Positions 19,289-29,410 of a stretch of DNA of 64,000 nucleotides are shown in pieces (position 1 is the stretch's first letter; each line of letters starts with the position of its first letter). The stretch comes from Caldilineaceae bacterium SB0661_bin_34 (lineage in GTDB: Bacteria > Chloroflexota > Anaerolineae > Caldilineales > Caldilineaceae): NCBI GenBank assembly GCA_009841145.1, contig VXMJ01000093.1, positions 29,257 through 93,256 on the forward strand, written 5' to 3'. The notes below the pieces were generated by a model. It did no database searches and was not told the DNA's origin. It was given only the letters and a program-made list of their open reading frames with translations. Position numbers and translations under genes: made by a program.

Positions 19289-19410
19289 CGATTCTGCGCG
19301 ACCGTGCGACCGGCCTGTTTGCCCAGGGCCGCAGCTTCGAGCACCTGATGCAGGCGGCGCTCTCGCGCCACCCGGGCAGCCTGGGCGACCGCTTGGAGGT
19401 TTCGGCAATC
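19264..19410 (+). pseudogene. N-terminal stub of a large helicase/restriction-type protein
   Basis: MPHFDEALTILRDRATGLFAQGRSFEHLMQAALSRHPGSLGDRLE resembles the start of DEAD/DEAH or type ISP-like proteins; similarity ends abruptly before recF. Confidence 0.4.
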
Positions 19411-19453
19411 TGTGGTCAACCCGATGGCCTCAACCCTCGGGGCGGCCTGTCCG

Positions 19454-20647
19454 CTAAGTCGGCGCAAGCACTCCATCGCGAATTTCAAGGCACTGTGCCG
19501 TGTCCCTCATTGCCTCCGGATAGTGTCCCCAGTCAGGGGTCGCGGCCACCACCTGTGCGGCATCGGCCATGGCCTCGTACACGCGCATGCGCCGGCTTGC
19601 ATCAAGTTCGCTCATCACGTCGTCCAGGAGCAGCAGCGGAAACTCGCCGGTGAGTTCCCGAATGGCCTGTGCCTCCGCCAGCCGCCAGGCCAGGATGCCC
19701 GTCCGCTGCTGGCCCCGACTTCCGAACTTCCCCAAGGACCTGCCGTCGTTGAGGAACACCACGTCGTCCCGATGCGGCCCGGCCATGGTATGGCCCCGTT
19801 CCAGTTCGGTGCCCAGCACCTCTTCCAGCGCGCAACGGAACTGCTTCCGTTGCGTTTCATCCTCTGTTTCGTCGCTCGCTTCGGGCGTCCCTTCTCCATT
19901 TTCGAAGTCCACGGCAGCCGACGGCCGGTAGCGCACCGACAGCATGTCGCCGTTGGCGGTCAGTTGCGCCTGGGCCTGCTCGGCATGCCTGGACACCCTT
20001 TGAATCCAAGCGGCCCGCCGCCGCATGACCTGTACGCCTTCCTCAGCCAGCTGTTCGTCCAGAAACGCCATCTGCCGCGTGAATGTCGGCGACGGTGTTG
20101 CAGTTCTTCCTCGCCACTGGGCCAGGAGGGCGTTCCGGTTCGCCAGTACCTTGCGGTACCGGACCAGATGATGCATGTACTGCGCGTCCAGTTGGCACAG
20201 GGTCACATCCAATGCCCGGCGTCGCAGCTTGGGACCGTCGGACACCAGTCGGGTGTCCTCCGGCTCCACCAGTACCACCTTCAGGTGTCCCAGCATGTGC
20301 GTGGCAGTGACTTCGGCACCGTCCAGGAAAAGATGCTTGGCCATGGGCGGGCCCAGCCGGCCGGTGCCAAAGAACACACGGAGGACATGCCCCGTGCCGG
20401 TTGCGTTCTCTGTTTCGGCGCGCAGGTCGAAATACTGTGGTTCCTTGGTGGCCAGGCCGTCGTGTATCGACTGCCGATCGGTTTGTGACCGCAACGACTT
20501 GCTCAGGGCCAGGAAGCAGATGGCGTCGAGCAGGTTGGTCTTGCCGGCTCCGTTCGGTCCCTGCACCAGCGTGCAGGGTGCCGTGAAGTCCAGCTTCACG
20601 TGCCGGAAGTTGCGGAACTGTTTCAGTTCCAGCTGTCGCAGAACCAT
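19454..20647 (-). CDS. recF: DNA replication/repair protein RecF
   Basis: LELKQFRNFRHVKLDF...LVQGPNGAGKTNLLDAICFLALSKSLR...GPHRDDVVFLNDGRSLGKFGSRGQQRT...PLLLLDDVMSELD. Confidence 0.97.
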   Translation of the reverse strand: MVLRQLELKQFRNFRHVKLDFTAPCTLVQGPNGAGKTNLLDAICFLALSKSLRSQTDRQSIHDGLATKEPQYFDLRAETENATGTGHVLRVFFGTGRLGPPMAKHLFLDGAEVTATHMLGHLKVVLVEPEDTRLVSDGPKLRRRALDVTLCQLDAQYMHHLVRYRKVLANRNALLAQWRGRTATPSPTFTRQMAFLDEQLAEEGVQVMRRRAAWIQRVSRHAEQAQAQLTANGDMLSVRYRPSAAVDFENGEGTPEASDETEDETQRKQFRCALEEVLGTELERGHTMAGPHRDDVVFLNDGRSLGKFGSRGQQRTGILAWRLAEAQAIRELTGEFPLLLLDDVMSELDASRRMRVYEAMADAAQVVAATPDWGHYPEAMRDTAQCLEIRDGVLAPT

Positions 20648-20682
20648 GGTTGCCGCGAAGTGCCGCCCCGGAATCTGCAGTC

Positions 20683-21723
20683 CTATGCCTGCAGCCAGGT
20701 GTCCGGCGAGACCAGGTGGCCCACCAGGGTCTCCAGAACCGCTTCGGCATGAGGCGTGGACTTCATCTTCAGATCCGCCTCCAGCAACATGTCCACCATG
20801 GCCCGGATCTGGTCTGGTGAAAGCCGCGCCGCGTTGCGCATGGAGCGCTGCACGGCATAGGGTTTGACCTTCATCGCCTTGGCAATGGCATCGGGACTCT
20901 CGCCCGAGAGACGCACGGCGGCCAGCATGCGCGCCTGGGAGCCAAGAGTCGCCAAAATCTGGATCGGATGCAGGCCTTGGGACAGGAGATGGCTCAGGAC
21001 GCGCATGGCCTCGTCCCGCTGTTGTTGGAAGACCGCATTGCTCAGGGCAAAGATAAAGTCCTCGCTGTAGTCGGGCACCAGCTCCCGCACGGCCTCAAGG
21101 GAAATGGGTTCCCCCTTGGCATAGGCGGCCAGCTTGTCCAGCTCCTGATCCAGATTGCGCAGGTCGCTGCTGGCGCGCCGGACCAGTTCGTCCACCGCCG
21201 GGCCCGCGATCCGAATCTGTTTTTCGCTGCATCGGAATTCGGCCCAACTGCGCATCTCATTGCGTTTGGGTGCCGCCAGGTTCTCCCGGCGCAGCTGCTT
21301 TTCCCTCTCCAGGTCCTCGATGGTTGGCACTGCCATGCCACCGGCCGGAGCCGGCAGTTCGCGGATGGCCTTGAAATCGGGCTTCAGATCTGGTTCGTAC
21401 AGCACCAGGACCGTGGTTGCGGGCATGCCGGCGAGTGCCGTCAGGCCCAGTTGCCACCGTTCCGCCAATGTTTCCCGGCCTCGGGTTTTGGACCGCCGGA
21501 CCGAATCCGCGAAGGCGGTCCAAATCTTGTGGGCCGCCACAATTCGCTCGTCCGCCATCACCGGCAGGGCTTGAATCTCCCGCTCAATGTCCCCCAGCGA
21601 CGCGCCCGGCGCCTCCAGCTCCACGTAGTTGAAATCCGCCATGGCCGGATCCAGGCCGGCCTTCAAGTTCTTCAGGAACAACTGGTAGCGGAACGGATCC
21701 GCCCCGGCGCACAGATGGATCAC
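20683..21723 (-). CDS. holA: DNA polymerase III subunit delta
   Basis: DPFRYQLFLKNLKAGL...LRNLDQELDKLAAYAKGEPISLEAVRELVPDYSEDFIFALSNAVFQQQRDEAMRVLSHLLSQGLHPIQILATLGSQARML. Confidence 0.9.
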   Translation of the reverse strand: MIHLCAGADPFRYQLFLKNLKAGLDPAMADFNYVELEAPGASLGDIEREIQALPVMADERIVAAHKIWTAFADSVRRSKTRGRETLAERWQLGLTALAGMPATTVLVLYEPDLKPDFKAIRELPAPAGGMAVPTIEDLEREKQLRRENLAAPKRNEMRSWAEFRCSEKQIRIAGPAVDELVRRASSDLRNLDQELDKLAAYAKGEPISLEAVRELVPDYSEDFIFALSNAVFQQQRDEAMRVLSHLLSQGLHPIQILATLGSQARMLAAVRLSGESPDAIAKAMKVKPYAVQRSMRNAARLSPDQIRAMVDMLLEADLKMKSTPHAEAVLETLVGHLVSPDTWLQA

Positions 21724-22244
21724 ATTCGGGCCCCGACCGAGACCCGCACGGCCGGCTTGCCGAAGACCCTCAGGGCATACACCTCGGTCGCCTCTCGATC
21801 CCGCAGGTCCGCCAGGGTGGTCACGGTCTGCAATCGGGGACCCAGCACCTTGGCTGCCACGCTCAGGGCCGTCATCGACAGCAGGCTGGCGATAAACCGG
21901 GCCATGGAGAATCCGCGTCCAGCCCGCCCCAGGAATTGCATCACCAGTACCGACAGCAGTGCCTGTACCACCAGGTTGGTGCCGCAGTCCGGGTGGATCG
22001 CCAACCTGCGGTGCCCCTCGTCAATCGCCGCTTGGGCGTCTGCCACCGCCTGGTCCACGTCTTCGACCGACATCTCCCCGAACAGGGTGAAGCCCGACGG
22101 GTCGCTCAGTCCGCTGGCTTGCCGTATCTGCCCTCGACCGCCCAAAACATGCAGCGTGGCATGCTCCCAGGCATGGTTCTGGCGCGTGCTGCGCACCGCC
22201 GCCAGCAGGTCCGTCAAAACTGACGATGGACTGGGACTGTGCAT
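21720..22244 (-). CDS. DUF6391-like protein
   Basis: NHAWEHATLHVLGGRGQI...GLSDPSGFTLFGEMSVEDVDQAV...HPDCGTNLVV; ATGA-type overlap with holA. Confidence 0.7.
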   Translation of the reverse strand: MHSPSPSSVLTDLLAAVRSTRQNHAWEHATLHVLGGRGQIRQASGLSDPSGFTLFGEMSVEDVDQAVADAQAAIDEGHRRLAIHPDCGTNLVVQALLSVLVMQFLGRAGRGFSMARFIASLLSMTALSVAAKVLGPRLQTVTTLADLRDREATEVYALRVFGKPAVRVSVGARM

Positions 22245-24253
22245 CAGGCCCGTCCCAACAGGTCCAGCGCCTTGGCCGTCACGTTGGCCGGGGTCAAGCC
22301 GAACTTCTCGTAGAGCACTTCAAAGGGCGCACTGGCGCCGAAGTGGTCCAGTCCGATCACCGCCCCGGTCTTCGGATCATTGCCGACCCAGCGTTCCCAA
22401 CCCAGGGTGGCGGCCGCCTCCACCGCCAGCCGCGGCACACCTGCACCCAGGACTTCCGTTCGATACGCCGCATCCTGTGCGCCAAACAGTTCCCAGCTGG
22501 GCATCGACACCACGCGGGCTGCGATCCCCTGTTCGGACAGGGAGTCGGCGGCTTCCATTGCGATGGCCACCTCGCTGCCGCTGGCGATCAGCGCGATGTC
22601 GGGCGCGTCCTCTGTGTCCCGGAGTACGTAGGCACCCCGGGCCGCGGCCGGCAGGTAACCCCCTTCCGCATCTTCGTGCGGCCACTCCGGTACGGTCTGC
22701 CGGGTCAGGGCTAGCACGGTGGGGCCGTTTCGGTTCTCCAGCGCGATGCGCCAGGCACTGGCGGTCTCAGTGCCGTCGCACGGCCTGATCAGGGTCAGGT
22801 TGGGAGTGGCGCGCAGGATGGCCAGATGCTCGATCGGCTGGTGCGTCGGACCATCCTCGCCCAGGCCGATGCTGTCATGGGTCATGACATAAACGACGGG
22901 CAGTCCCATCAGGGCCGCCAGCCGTAGGCTGGCCCTCAGGTAGTCGGTGAAGACTAGGAACGTTCCGCCGTAGGGGATCACGCCCCCATGTAGGGCCATG
23001 CCGTTCAGGGTGGAGGCCATGCCGTGCTCGCGCACGCCGAAGCGCAGGTTGCGCGCCTGCCGGTTGGAGGCCAGGAAGTCGTCGGACGAATCGATGTCCG
23101 TCTTGTTGCTGCCGGCCAGGTCCGCGCTGCCGCCAATGAGCCAGGGAACTGCCTCCGCAATGGCGTTCAGGGCCTTGCCGGACGTGTTGCGCGTGGCATC
23201 GCCTTTGCCGGGTGCGAATTCGGGAAGGGTCTCCTGCCATCCCTCCGGCAGCTCTCCACTCAGGGCCAGCTTCAGTTCCGCAGCCTTCTCCGGATGGGCC
23301 TCCGCATACCGACCCAACAGGTCGTGGTACGCCTGTACCTTTTCCTCACCGTCCGCGACCGCTCGGCCCATGTGGGCCGCCACGTCCTCGGGAACATGGA
23401 ACAGTTCGTCCGTCCAGCCCAGTTCCGCACGGGTCAGGGCCACTTCTTCCGCGCCCAACGCGGCACCGTGCGAGTCCGATGTGCCGCCCTTGTTGGGACT
23501 GCCGTAGCCGATGGTTGTGCGGCAGCCGATGATGCTGGGTCTCGAATCGCCCTGTGCCGCTTCGATGGCCGCCGCCACGCCGACGGCATCCATGCCGTCC
23601 ACCTGCTGGACATGCCAGCTGTAGGCTTCGAAGCGGTTGGCCCAATCCTCCGAGTAGGACAGATTCGTTGCACCGTCGATGGTGATCCGGTTGTCGTCGT
23701 ACAAGTAGATGATCCGGCCCAGCTGAAGGTGGCCGGCCAGGCTGGCCGCCTCACTGGCCACGCCTTCCATCAGGTCCCCGTCGGACACGATTCCGTAGAT
23801 GTGGTGGTCCACCACCGGAAAGCCGTCCGCGTTGTAGCGGGCTGCCTGCCACTCCGCGGCCAGGGCCATGCCCACGCCGTTGCCGAACCCCTGACCCAGC
23901 GGTCCGGTCGTGGTTTCCACTCCCGCCGTGTGGCGGAACTCGGGATGGCCCGGCGTTTTGCTCTGCCATTGCCGAAAGTTCTTCAACTCGTCCAGTGGCA
24001 GGTCGTAACCCGTCAGGTGCAGCAGGGCATAGAGCAACATCGATCCGTGTCCGGCGCTGAGCACGAAGCGATCGCGGTCCTGCCAGTCCGGATGCCTGGG
24101 ACTGTGCCGCAGGTACCGGGTCCAGAGCACATAGGCCGTCTGGGCCATGCCCATGGGCATGCCCGGGTGCCCGGAGGCAGCCTGCTCGACCGAGTCGACC
24201 GCGAGCATGCGGATGGTGTTGACAGCCTTGAGGTCCAAGTCGGAAAGATGCAT
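22244..24253 (-). CDS. tkt: Transketolase
   Basis: [26 protein letters not shown]...[14 protein letters not shown]...[11 protein letters not shown]...[22 protein letters not shown]. Confidence 0.98.
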   Translation of the reverse strand: MHLSDLDLKAVNTIRMLAVDSVEQAASGHPGMPMGMAQTAYVLWTRYLRHSPRHPDWQDRDRFVLSAGHGSMLLYALLHLTGYDLPLDELKNFRQWQSKTPGHPEFRHTAGVETTTGPLGQGFGNGVGMALAAEWQAARYNADGFPVVDHHIYGIVSDGDLMEGVASEAASLAGHLQLGRIIYLYDDNRITIDGATNLSYSEDWANRFEAYSWHVQQVDGMDAVGVAAAIEAAQGDSRPSIIGCRTTIGYGSPNKGGTSDSHGAALGAEEVALTRAELGWTDELFHVPEDVAAHMGRAVADGEEKVQAYHDLLGRYAEAHPEKAAELKLALSGELPEGWQETLPEFAPGKGDATRNTSGKALNAIAEAVPWLIGGSADLAGSNKTDIDSSDDFLASNRQARNLRFGVREHGMASTLNGMALHGGVIPYGGTFLVFTDYLRASLRLAALMGLPVVYVMTHDSIGLGEDGPTHQPIEHLAILRATPNLTLIRPCDGTETASAWRIALENRNGPTVLALTRQTVPEWPHEDAEGGYLPAAARGAYVLRDTEDAPDIALIASGSEVAIAMEAADSLSEQGIAARVVSMPSWELFGAQDAAYRTEVLGAGVPRLAVEAAATLGWERWVGNDPKTGAVIGLDHFGASAPFEVLYEKFGLTPANVTAKALDLLGRA

Positions 24254-24346
24254 GGAGGGGTTCCTGTGAGTGCCTATTCCCCGATTCTAGCTGTGCGGAC
24301 GCCCGAGACCCGATAGTCGATTCGCATACCGGGTGCCGGCTTGCCG

Positions 24347-26098
24347 TTAGACGGCCACGGCCATGCCGTCGGCTCCCGGATCCGCAACTCCGGTCACCGA
24401 CCCTGCTTCGTCGATGGCAATCGCATGCACGATTGCGAAACCGCCGCGACTATAGCCCGTCCTCTCCGCCGGATGCATGTTCGCGATACGCTCCACCGTT
24501 TTCTTGGGGAACCGGGCATGCATGCGGATGAGGTTCCCCTGGCAATCGAGACGCGGGGCATCCACGGCCTCCTTAACGTTCATGCCCCAGAGCAGGGAGT
24601 TGAGCAGCACCTGGGCCACGCTGGTAATGATCATGGTGGAACCGGGGGCGCCTAGGACCAGGCGGGGTAGTCCCCCGCGGGTGACAATCGTGGGGCTCAT
24701 GCCCGTGGTGCGGCCTTTTCCGGGGGCAATGGAGTTGGGATGTCCCGGCAGGGGATGGAAGTTCACCATGGAGTTGTTGTACATGAACCCCATGCCGGGG
24801 GTGACGACCCCGCTGGCGGATCCCAGGGAATGGGTCAGGGACACGCACAGACCCTGCCTGTCGACCACGGACACGTGTGTCGTGTCCTTGGAGCCCTGTG
24901 GTTGGAAGGACACCTTGATCGGGTCTCCGCGCTGGATGATGTCCACCCAGTGATCGGCGCGCGCCGGATCCATCATCCAGCCGGTTGGAACCGCCTCGAA
25001 CTCCGGATCCGCCATGTGGGGATTGCGGTCGGCAAACGCGGCCTTCATGGCCATGGCCAGCAGGTACAGGTAGCGCGGGGAGTCCGGCTCCAGACCCGGC
25101 TCCGTGCACAGCCGTTCCATGATGTTCAGGATGGCCACGACCGTGGCACCGCCGTGCGGCGGGGCACTGGACGACACGTCCCAGCCCTTGAACGAACCAC
25201 ACACGGGTACGGACGGCGGAAGGGCATACGCCTCCAAGTCGCCGGCAGTCACAAAGCTGCCGTTGGCTTCCAAGTCGGCCGCTATGCGCTCCTTCATCTC
25301 GCCGCGGTAGAAGTCCTCGGCACCGAACTTGGCAACGTGCCGCAGGGATGTGCCGTAGTCCGGATTGCTGACGGGCTGATTAACTAGGGGTGGCTTTCCT
25401 GTTTTGGTCAGGAAGATGCGGGAGGCCTCCGGGTTGCGCTGGACGACCTCCAGCGGACTGACGCCGCCTGGTGCCTCAGGCCAGCGCTGCCAGACCCGTG
25501 CCGTGCGGTCCATCATGCGCCAGCCGCCTTCCGCCAGGTCGGCAGCCGGTTCGAACAGATCCGCCCAGGGCAGGGAGCCCCATCTTTGGTGCATCTGGTG
25601 CATACCTTTGACCGAGCCAGGCACGCAGATGGATGTGTAGCCGCAGTCGTTGACCTGATCACGCAGGATATAGCCCCAGCCGGTCGGACCAAACCGTTCG
25701 AAGCGGTCCGCCCACATATCCGGGAAGGTCCCGGAACCCGCCAGGGCCGGGGCATCCACGGATGCCGGTGCGGAACTCCCGGGCTGGTGGATCGTTGCTA
25801 CCAGATAGCCACCGAGGCCGCACATGTGGGGGGACACCACCCCCTGGGCCAGTCCCGCCGTGATGACGGCGTCCACGGCATTGCCGCCGCGTGCGAGCAC
25901 GTCCACCGCGGCATCGACCGCGTACGGTTGCGGTGCGCAGACCATTCCCTGCGCCAAAGGGGCTTGTACTTGCATGGGAGGGATCCCGTGTTGGACGGAT
26001 GCAGCCAGAGGCCTGTCCATTATGGCGCAGTCCGACCGCGGAGCCATCGTGACGGTTCCGGTCGCTTTCGGCGCATCCTGTGCCACCCAACCGGTCAA
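24347..26098 (-). CDS. ggt: Gamma-glutamyltransferase family protein
   Basis: AVDVLARGGNAVDAVITAGLAQGVVSPHMCGLGGYLV...DTTHVSVVDRQGLCVSLTHSLG...GMSPTIV...VLGAPGSTMIITSVAQVL. Confidence 0.95.
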   Translation of the reverse strand: MTGWVAQDAPKATGTVTMAPRSDCAIMDRPLAASVQHGIPPMQVQAPLAQGMVCAPQPYAVDAAVDVLARGGNAVDAVITAGLAQGVVSPHMCGLGGYLVATIHQPGSSAPASVDAPALAGSGTFPDMWADRFERFGPTGWGYILRDQVNDCGYTSICVPGSVKGMHQMHQRWGSLPWADLFEPAADLAEGGWRMMDRTARVWQRWPEAPGGVSPLEVVQRNPEASRIFLTKTGKPPLVNQPVSNPDYGTSLRHVAKFGAEDFYRGEMKERIAADLEANGSFVTAGDLEAYALPPSVPVCGSFKGWDVSSSAPPHGGATVVAILNIMERLCTEPGLEPDSPRYLYLLAMAMKAAFADRNPHMADPEFEAVPTGWMMDPARADHWVDIIQRGDPIKVSFQPQGSKDTTHVSVVDRQGLCVSLTHSLGSASGVVTPGMGFMYNNSMVNFHPLPGHPNSIAPGKGRTTGMSPTIVTRGGLPRLVLGAPGSTMIITSVAQVLLNSLLWGMNVKEAVDAPRLDCQGNLIRMHARFPKKTVERIANMHPAERTGYSRGGFAIVHAIAIDEAGSVTGVADPGADGMAVAV

Positions 26099-26304
26099 CT
26101 GCCACGAACGACCAAGTTGGCAGGGAAGATTGAAGCCCCTACCGACTTCACTTCACAATGAGGAAGCTCCAGAGTTGTCGTGCTTCCCGGTCCTCGGCCG
26201 GGACCGATCAGCCAAGGGCACCACATGCACCCGTTCCGGTCCACCAAGGCACCGGCACAGCGGCATAAGTAGTCCGTCCGCCACCAAGTAACAGGGATTC
26301 CAAC

Positions 26305-27165
26305 GTGAACGCGATCGTGAACATTCTCAATCAACAAGTGACTTCGGTCGGGGGGAATCCGCTGACGCTGGCGGACATCCTGACCACCGTCGGTCTGGTT
26401 CTGGCCTTCTATTTCCTGGCCCGGATTACCACGAGGGGTGCCAGACACTTCCTGCAAAAGAGGACGCGCATCTCGGCCACGGCCCTGCGTCTGAGCCTTC
26501 AGATGTTCAGTGGCTTCATGCTACTGGCGGGGGTCTATGTCTCCCTGTCCGCCTTGGGCCTGGACCTGTCCATATTCCTGATTCCATTGGGTGCCATGAG
26601 CATCGGTCTGGGTTTGGGCCTGCAATCGTTGGCCGGGAACTTCGTCGCCGGTTTGGTCCTTCTGACCGAGCGCACCGTGCGCGAGGGCGACATCATCGAG
26701 GTGGACGGCATCATGGGCACGGTTCAGGAGACCGGCCTGCGCGCCACCGTCCTCAAGACCTTCGGCAACACGGAGGCGGTGCTTCCGAACTCGATCCTGA
26801 CCTCCCAGCGCCTCGACAACTGGACGCGGTCCGATCGGATCCTGCGCGTCGAATCATTTGTAAGTGTGGCCTACGGCACCGAGGTGGAGCCGGTCCACCA
26901 GGCTCTCATGGAACGCATCCAAAGCCACCCGGCGGTCCTGGACGAACCCGAACCCAACACCTTCCTGGTCGAGTTGGGGGATTCCGCCCTGCGGTTCCGG
27001 ATCCTGTATTGGATTGACGATCCCAAGCAGCGACTGCGTTCCCTCAGTGAAATTCTGCAAGGCATTCACGAGGACTTCGCGGAGCAAGGGATTGCCATTC
27101 CCTTTCCGCAGTTGGACGTGCACCTTCGCGACCGGTCGGCCGCGTCCAATCCTTCCACTGGATGA
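26305..27165 (+). CDS. Small-conductance mechanosensitive channel (MscS family)
   Basis: GLGLGLQSLAGNFVAGLVLLTERTVREGDIIEVDGIMGTVQETGLRATVLKTFGNTEAVLPNSIL. Confidence 0.95.
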   Translation: MNAIVNILNQQVTSVGGNPLTLADILTTVGLVLAFYFLARITTRGARHFLQKRTRISATALRLSLQMFSGFMLLAGVYVSLSALGLDLSIFLIPLGAMSIGLGLGLQSLAGNFVAGLVLLTERTVREGDIIEVDGIMGTVQETGLRATVLKTFGNTEAVLPNSILTSQRLDNWTRSDRILRVESFVSVAYGTEVEPVHQALMERIQSHPAVLDEPEPNTFLVELGDSALRFRILYWIDDPKQRLRSLSEILQGIHEDFAEQGIAIPFPQLDVHLRDRSAASNPSTG

Positions 27166-27422
27166 GCAGGAACCATGTCTGCAAGAGTCCGTTGGGGATG
27201 ATGTGTTGGATGACACGACCAACAGGGAGGACACGAACAGTACGGCCACGGGCAAAGGGAGGCAGGCACAGGGATGATAGCCATTGTGGAATCCCGGTTT
27301 CGTGCATCGGGAATCCGGTCTCCATGGTGAAGTCCCACCAATGTTCAGCGTCGATGGCACCAGTTCTGAGGATGTGGTAGCTTGAACCGTCTGCCTGCCG
27401 CCGTTCGGACGGCGTCTTCAGT

Positions 27423-28559
27423 TTGAACAGGAGAGTACTGTTGTCCAATTCCCAACTGGCCTTCCCGGATCTTGCGGTCCAGGGGTTCCGTAGGTTCCGG
27501 GATTTGAAAATCTCGGAGTTGGGCCGCGTAACCTTGATCACCGGGAAAAATAACACAGGCAAGTCGTCGATCTTGGAGGCGTTGCGGATCGGTGCGCGCA
27601 AGGCTGAGCCAGCCGCCGTGTTCGACATTCTCGGTACGCGCGCGGGTTATCGCCGCGGTAGTAAGGAAGATGCACACTCCCTTGACTTTGATGGTGATTT
27701 CCTCTTTTCTGATCTTTTTCACGGATTTCCCACGTTGGATGATGAATTCGGTCCGATCGTTATCAAGACAAGTAATCCGAAAGATCCTATGGAACTTTCC
27801 ATGCATGTCGAATGGATGGCATTTACCGAGGACTCGCAAAGCACTATGGAATTTGTGGATCGAAATCGAGTTGTACGGGAAGAAATACCCGGGGGACCTG
27901 TCTTGGTGGCCCGCACAAAGACAGACAAATTTGTTGTACGGCTGGGCAATCTTCACAGTTTTCGCAATCACATGCCGCGTCCTGATTCAAACAGAATGAC
28001 TTGCAAGTTCGTGAAGGCCAACGGAGCCTCGGAATCTCTGGGAAGGATGTGGGATCGCGCAGTATTAAGGGACGAAGAAGAGGAGGTGGTTAGGGCATTG
28101 AGAGTCATTGAACCCAACATCGCTGCGGTTCGCATGCTCGGTGGGGATGACCGCTACAGACCGGCGAAGACACCGTACATTCGTGTGGAAGGTCTGAGCC
28201 GGTATGTGTCAATCCTCTCTTCTGGTGATGGCTTGAATCGCATGTTCACCTTGATTCTTGCACTCTTGGATGCCAGAGGGGGACTTCTGCTGATTGACGA
28301 GTTCGAGAACGGATTGCATTACACAGTACAGCGAGAGGCTTGGCGCATCATATTCCAACTGGCCGAATGTCACAACATCCAGATTGTTGCCACCACTCAC
28401 AGTTGGGACGCAGTGGCAGCCTTTCAAGCGGCGGCAGCTGAAACTCCGGAAGTGGGGGTTTTGCTGCGTCTGACTCGGAAGGGGAGTGATGTCATACCAA
28501 CAGTATTTACTGAAGAGGATCTTCAAGTGATTACCAAGCGGCGCATAGAGGTGCGGTGA
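27423..28559 (+). CDS. AAA family ATPase (OLD/AAA_21-like ABC ATPase)
   Basis: FRRFRDLKISELGRVTLITGKNNTGKSSILEALRIGA (Walker A), SILSSGDGLNRMFTLILALLDARGGLLLIDEFENGLHY (signature and Walker B), IQIVATTHSWDAVAAF (H-loop). Confidence 0.92.
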   Translation: MNRRVLLSNSQLAFPDLAVQGFRRFRDLKISELGRVTLITGKNNTGKSSILEALRIGARKAEPAAVFDILGTRAGYRRGSKEDAHSLDFDGDFLFSDLFHGFPTLDDEFGPIVIKTSNPKDPMELSMHVEWMAFTEDSQSTMEFVDRNRVVREEIPGGPVLVARTKTDKFVVRLGNLHSFRNHMPRPDSNRMTCKFVKANGASESLGRMWDRAVLRDEEEEVVRALRVIEPNIAAVRMLGGDDRYRPAKTPYIRVEGLSRYVSILSSGDGLNRMFTLILALLDARGGLLLIDEFENGLHYTVQREAWRIIFQLAECHNIQIVATTHSWDAVAAFQAAAAETPEVGVLLRLTRKGSDVIPTVFTEEDLQVITKRRIEVR

Positions 28560-28560
28560 C

Positions 28561-29187
28561 ATGACCGGAAATAAGGTGCTGCTGGTCGAGGGTCTTGACG
28601 ATAAACGGGTAATGGACAGAATTTGCCAAGTACACGAGGTTCCATGTCCAAGCTTGGAATATTTGGGAAGTGATACAGAATTGCTGAAAGTGTTCTCTAC
28701 TAGGCTCAAGGTTCTGGGCAAGGAAGATGCAGAGGATGTTCTGGGTGTGGTGATTGATGCTGACACCAGTGTGCCGAGTCGTTGGCAGTCGCTGCGAGAT
28801 CGGTTAGGCAATGCCGGTTTTCTGGATGTACCTGATCAGCCCGAGCCGGATGGGACCATTGTTTTCCCAGCAACAGAGGAATTGTTGCCGAAGGTGGGTA
28901 TCTGGATCATGCCTAACAATCAAGATTCAGGCAAGCTGGAGGACTTTCTGGCATTCCTAGTGCCTGACTCCGATTCCCATTGGCAACACGCTGAGTCATG
29001 TGTGGATTCTTTAGATCAGCCACCATTCAGAACTGTGGATCGGAGCAAAGCCGTTATCCACACTTGGTTGGCTTGGCAGGCAGATCCTGGCCTGCCTTTT
29101 GGCACAGCGATCCAAAGTCAGTTCTTGGATCCCGATGCACCTCATGCTCGACGGTTGGTCCATTGGCTGCGTGAACTGTTCGGATAG
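28561..29187 (+). CDS. DUF3226/TOPRIM-like protein partnered with the AAA ATPase
   Basis: MTGNKVLLVEGLDDKRVMDRIC (TOPRIM Glu), LGVVIDADTSVPSRWQSLRDRL (DxD), IWIMPNNQDSGKLEDFLAFLVP; starts 1 nt after the ATPase stop. Confidence 0.85.
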   Translation: MTGNKVLLVEGLDDKRVMDRICQVHEVPCPSLEYLGSDTELLKVFSTRLKVLGKEDAEDVLGVVIDADTSVPSRWQSLRDRLGNAGFLDVPDQPEPDGTIVFPATEELLPKVGIWIMPNNQDSGKLEDFLAFLVPDSDSHWQHAESCVDSLDQPPFRTVDRSKAVIHTWLAWQADPGLPFGTAIQSQFLDPDAPHARRLVHWLRELFG

Positions 29188-29410
29188 GTCTGGTTCGAGC
29201 CTTGGGTGTTCACTGTCAGTCGTCTTATGTCACCAAAGACCTTGGTGCCCACAGGTTGCTTGCAAATGTGCGCGTTCCGTTGCCTTGCTCTACTTGCCGT
29301 CAGCTGTATTTACAGGTCTGGATTCGTTCCTGTGTCACTGGCATGAAAGCAACCCGGGGGGTGTCCGGCCGGCCAGTGTGGATGCGGCACACAACTCTTC
29401 CGAGAGTGGT

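Noticed and set aside
20968-22788. 606-aa plus-strand ORF over holA/DUF6391/tkt
   Set aside because: Antisense shadow of three well-supported genes.
23024-24316. 430-aa plus-strand ORF over tkt
   Set aside because: Antisense shadow of transketolase.
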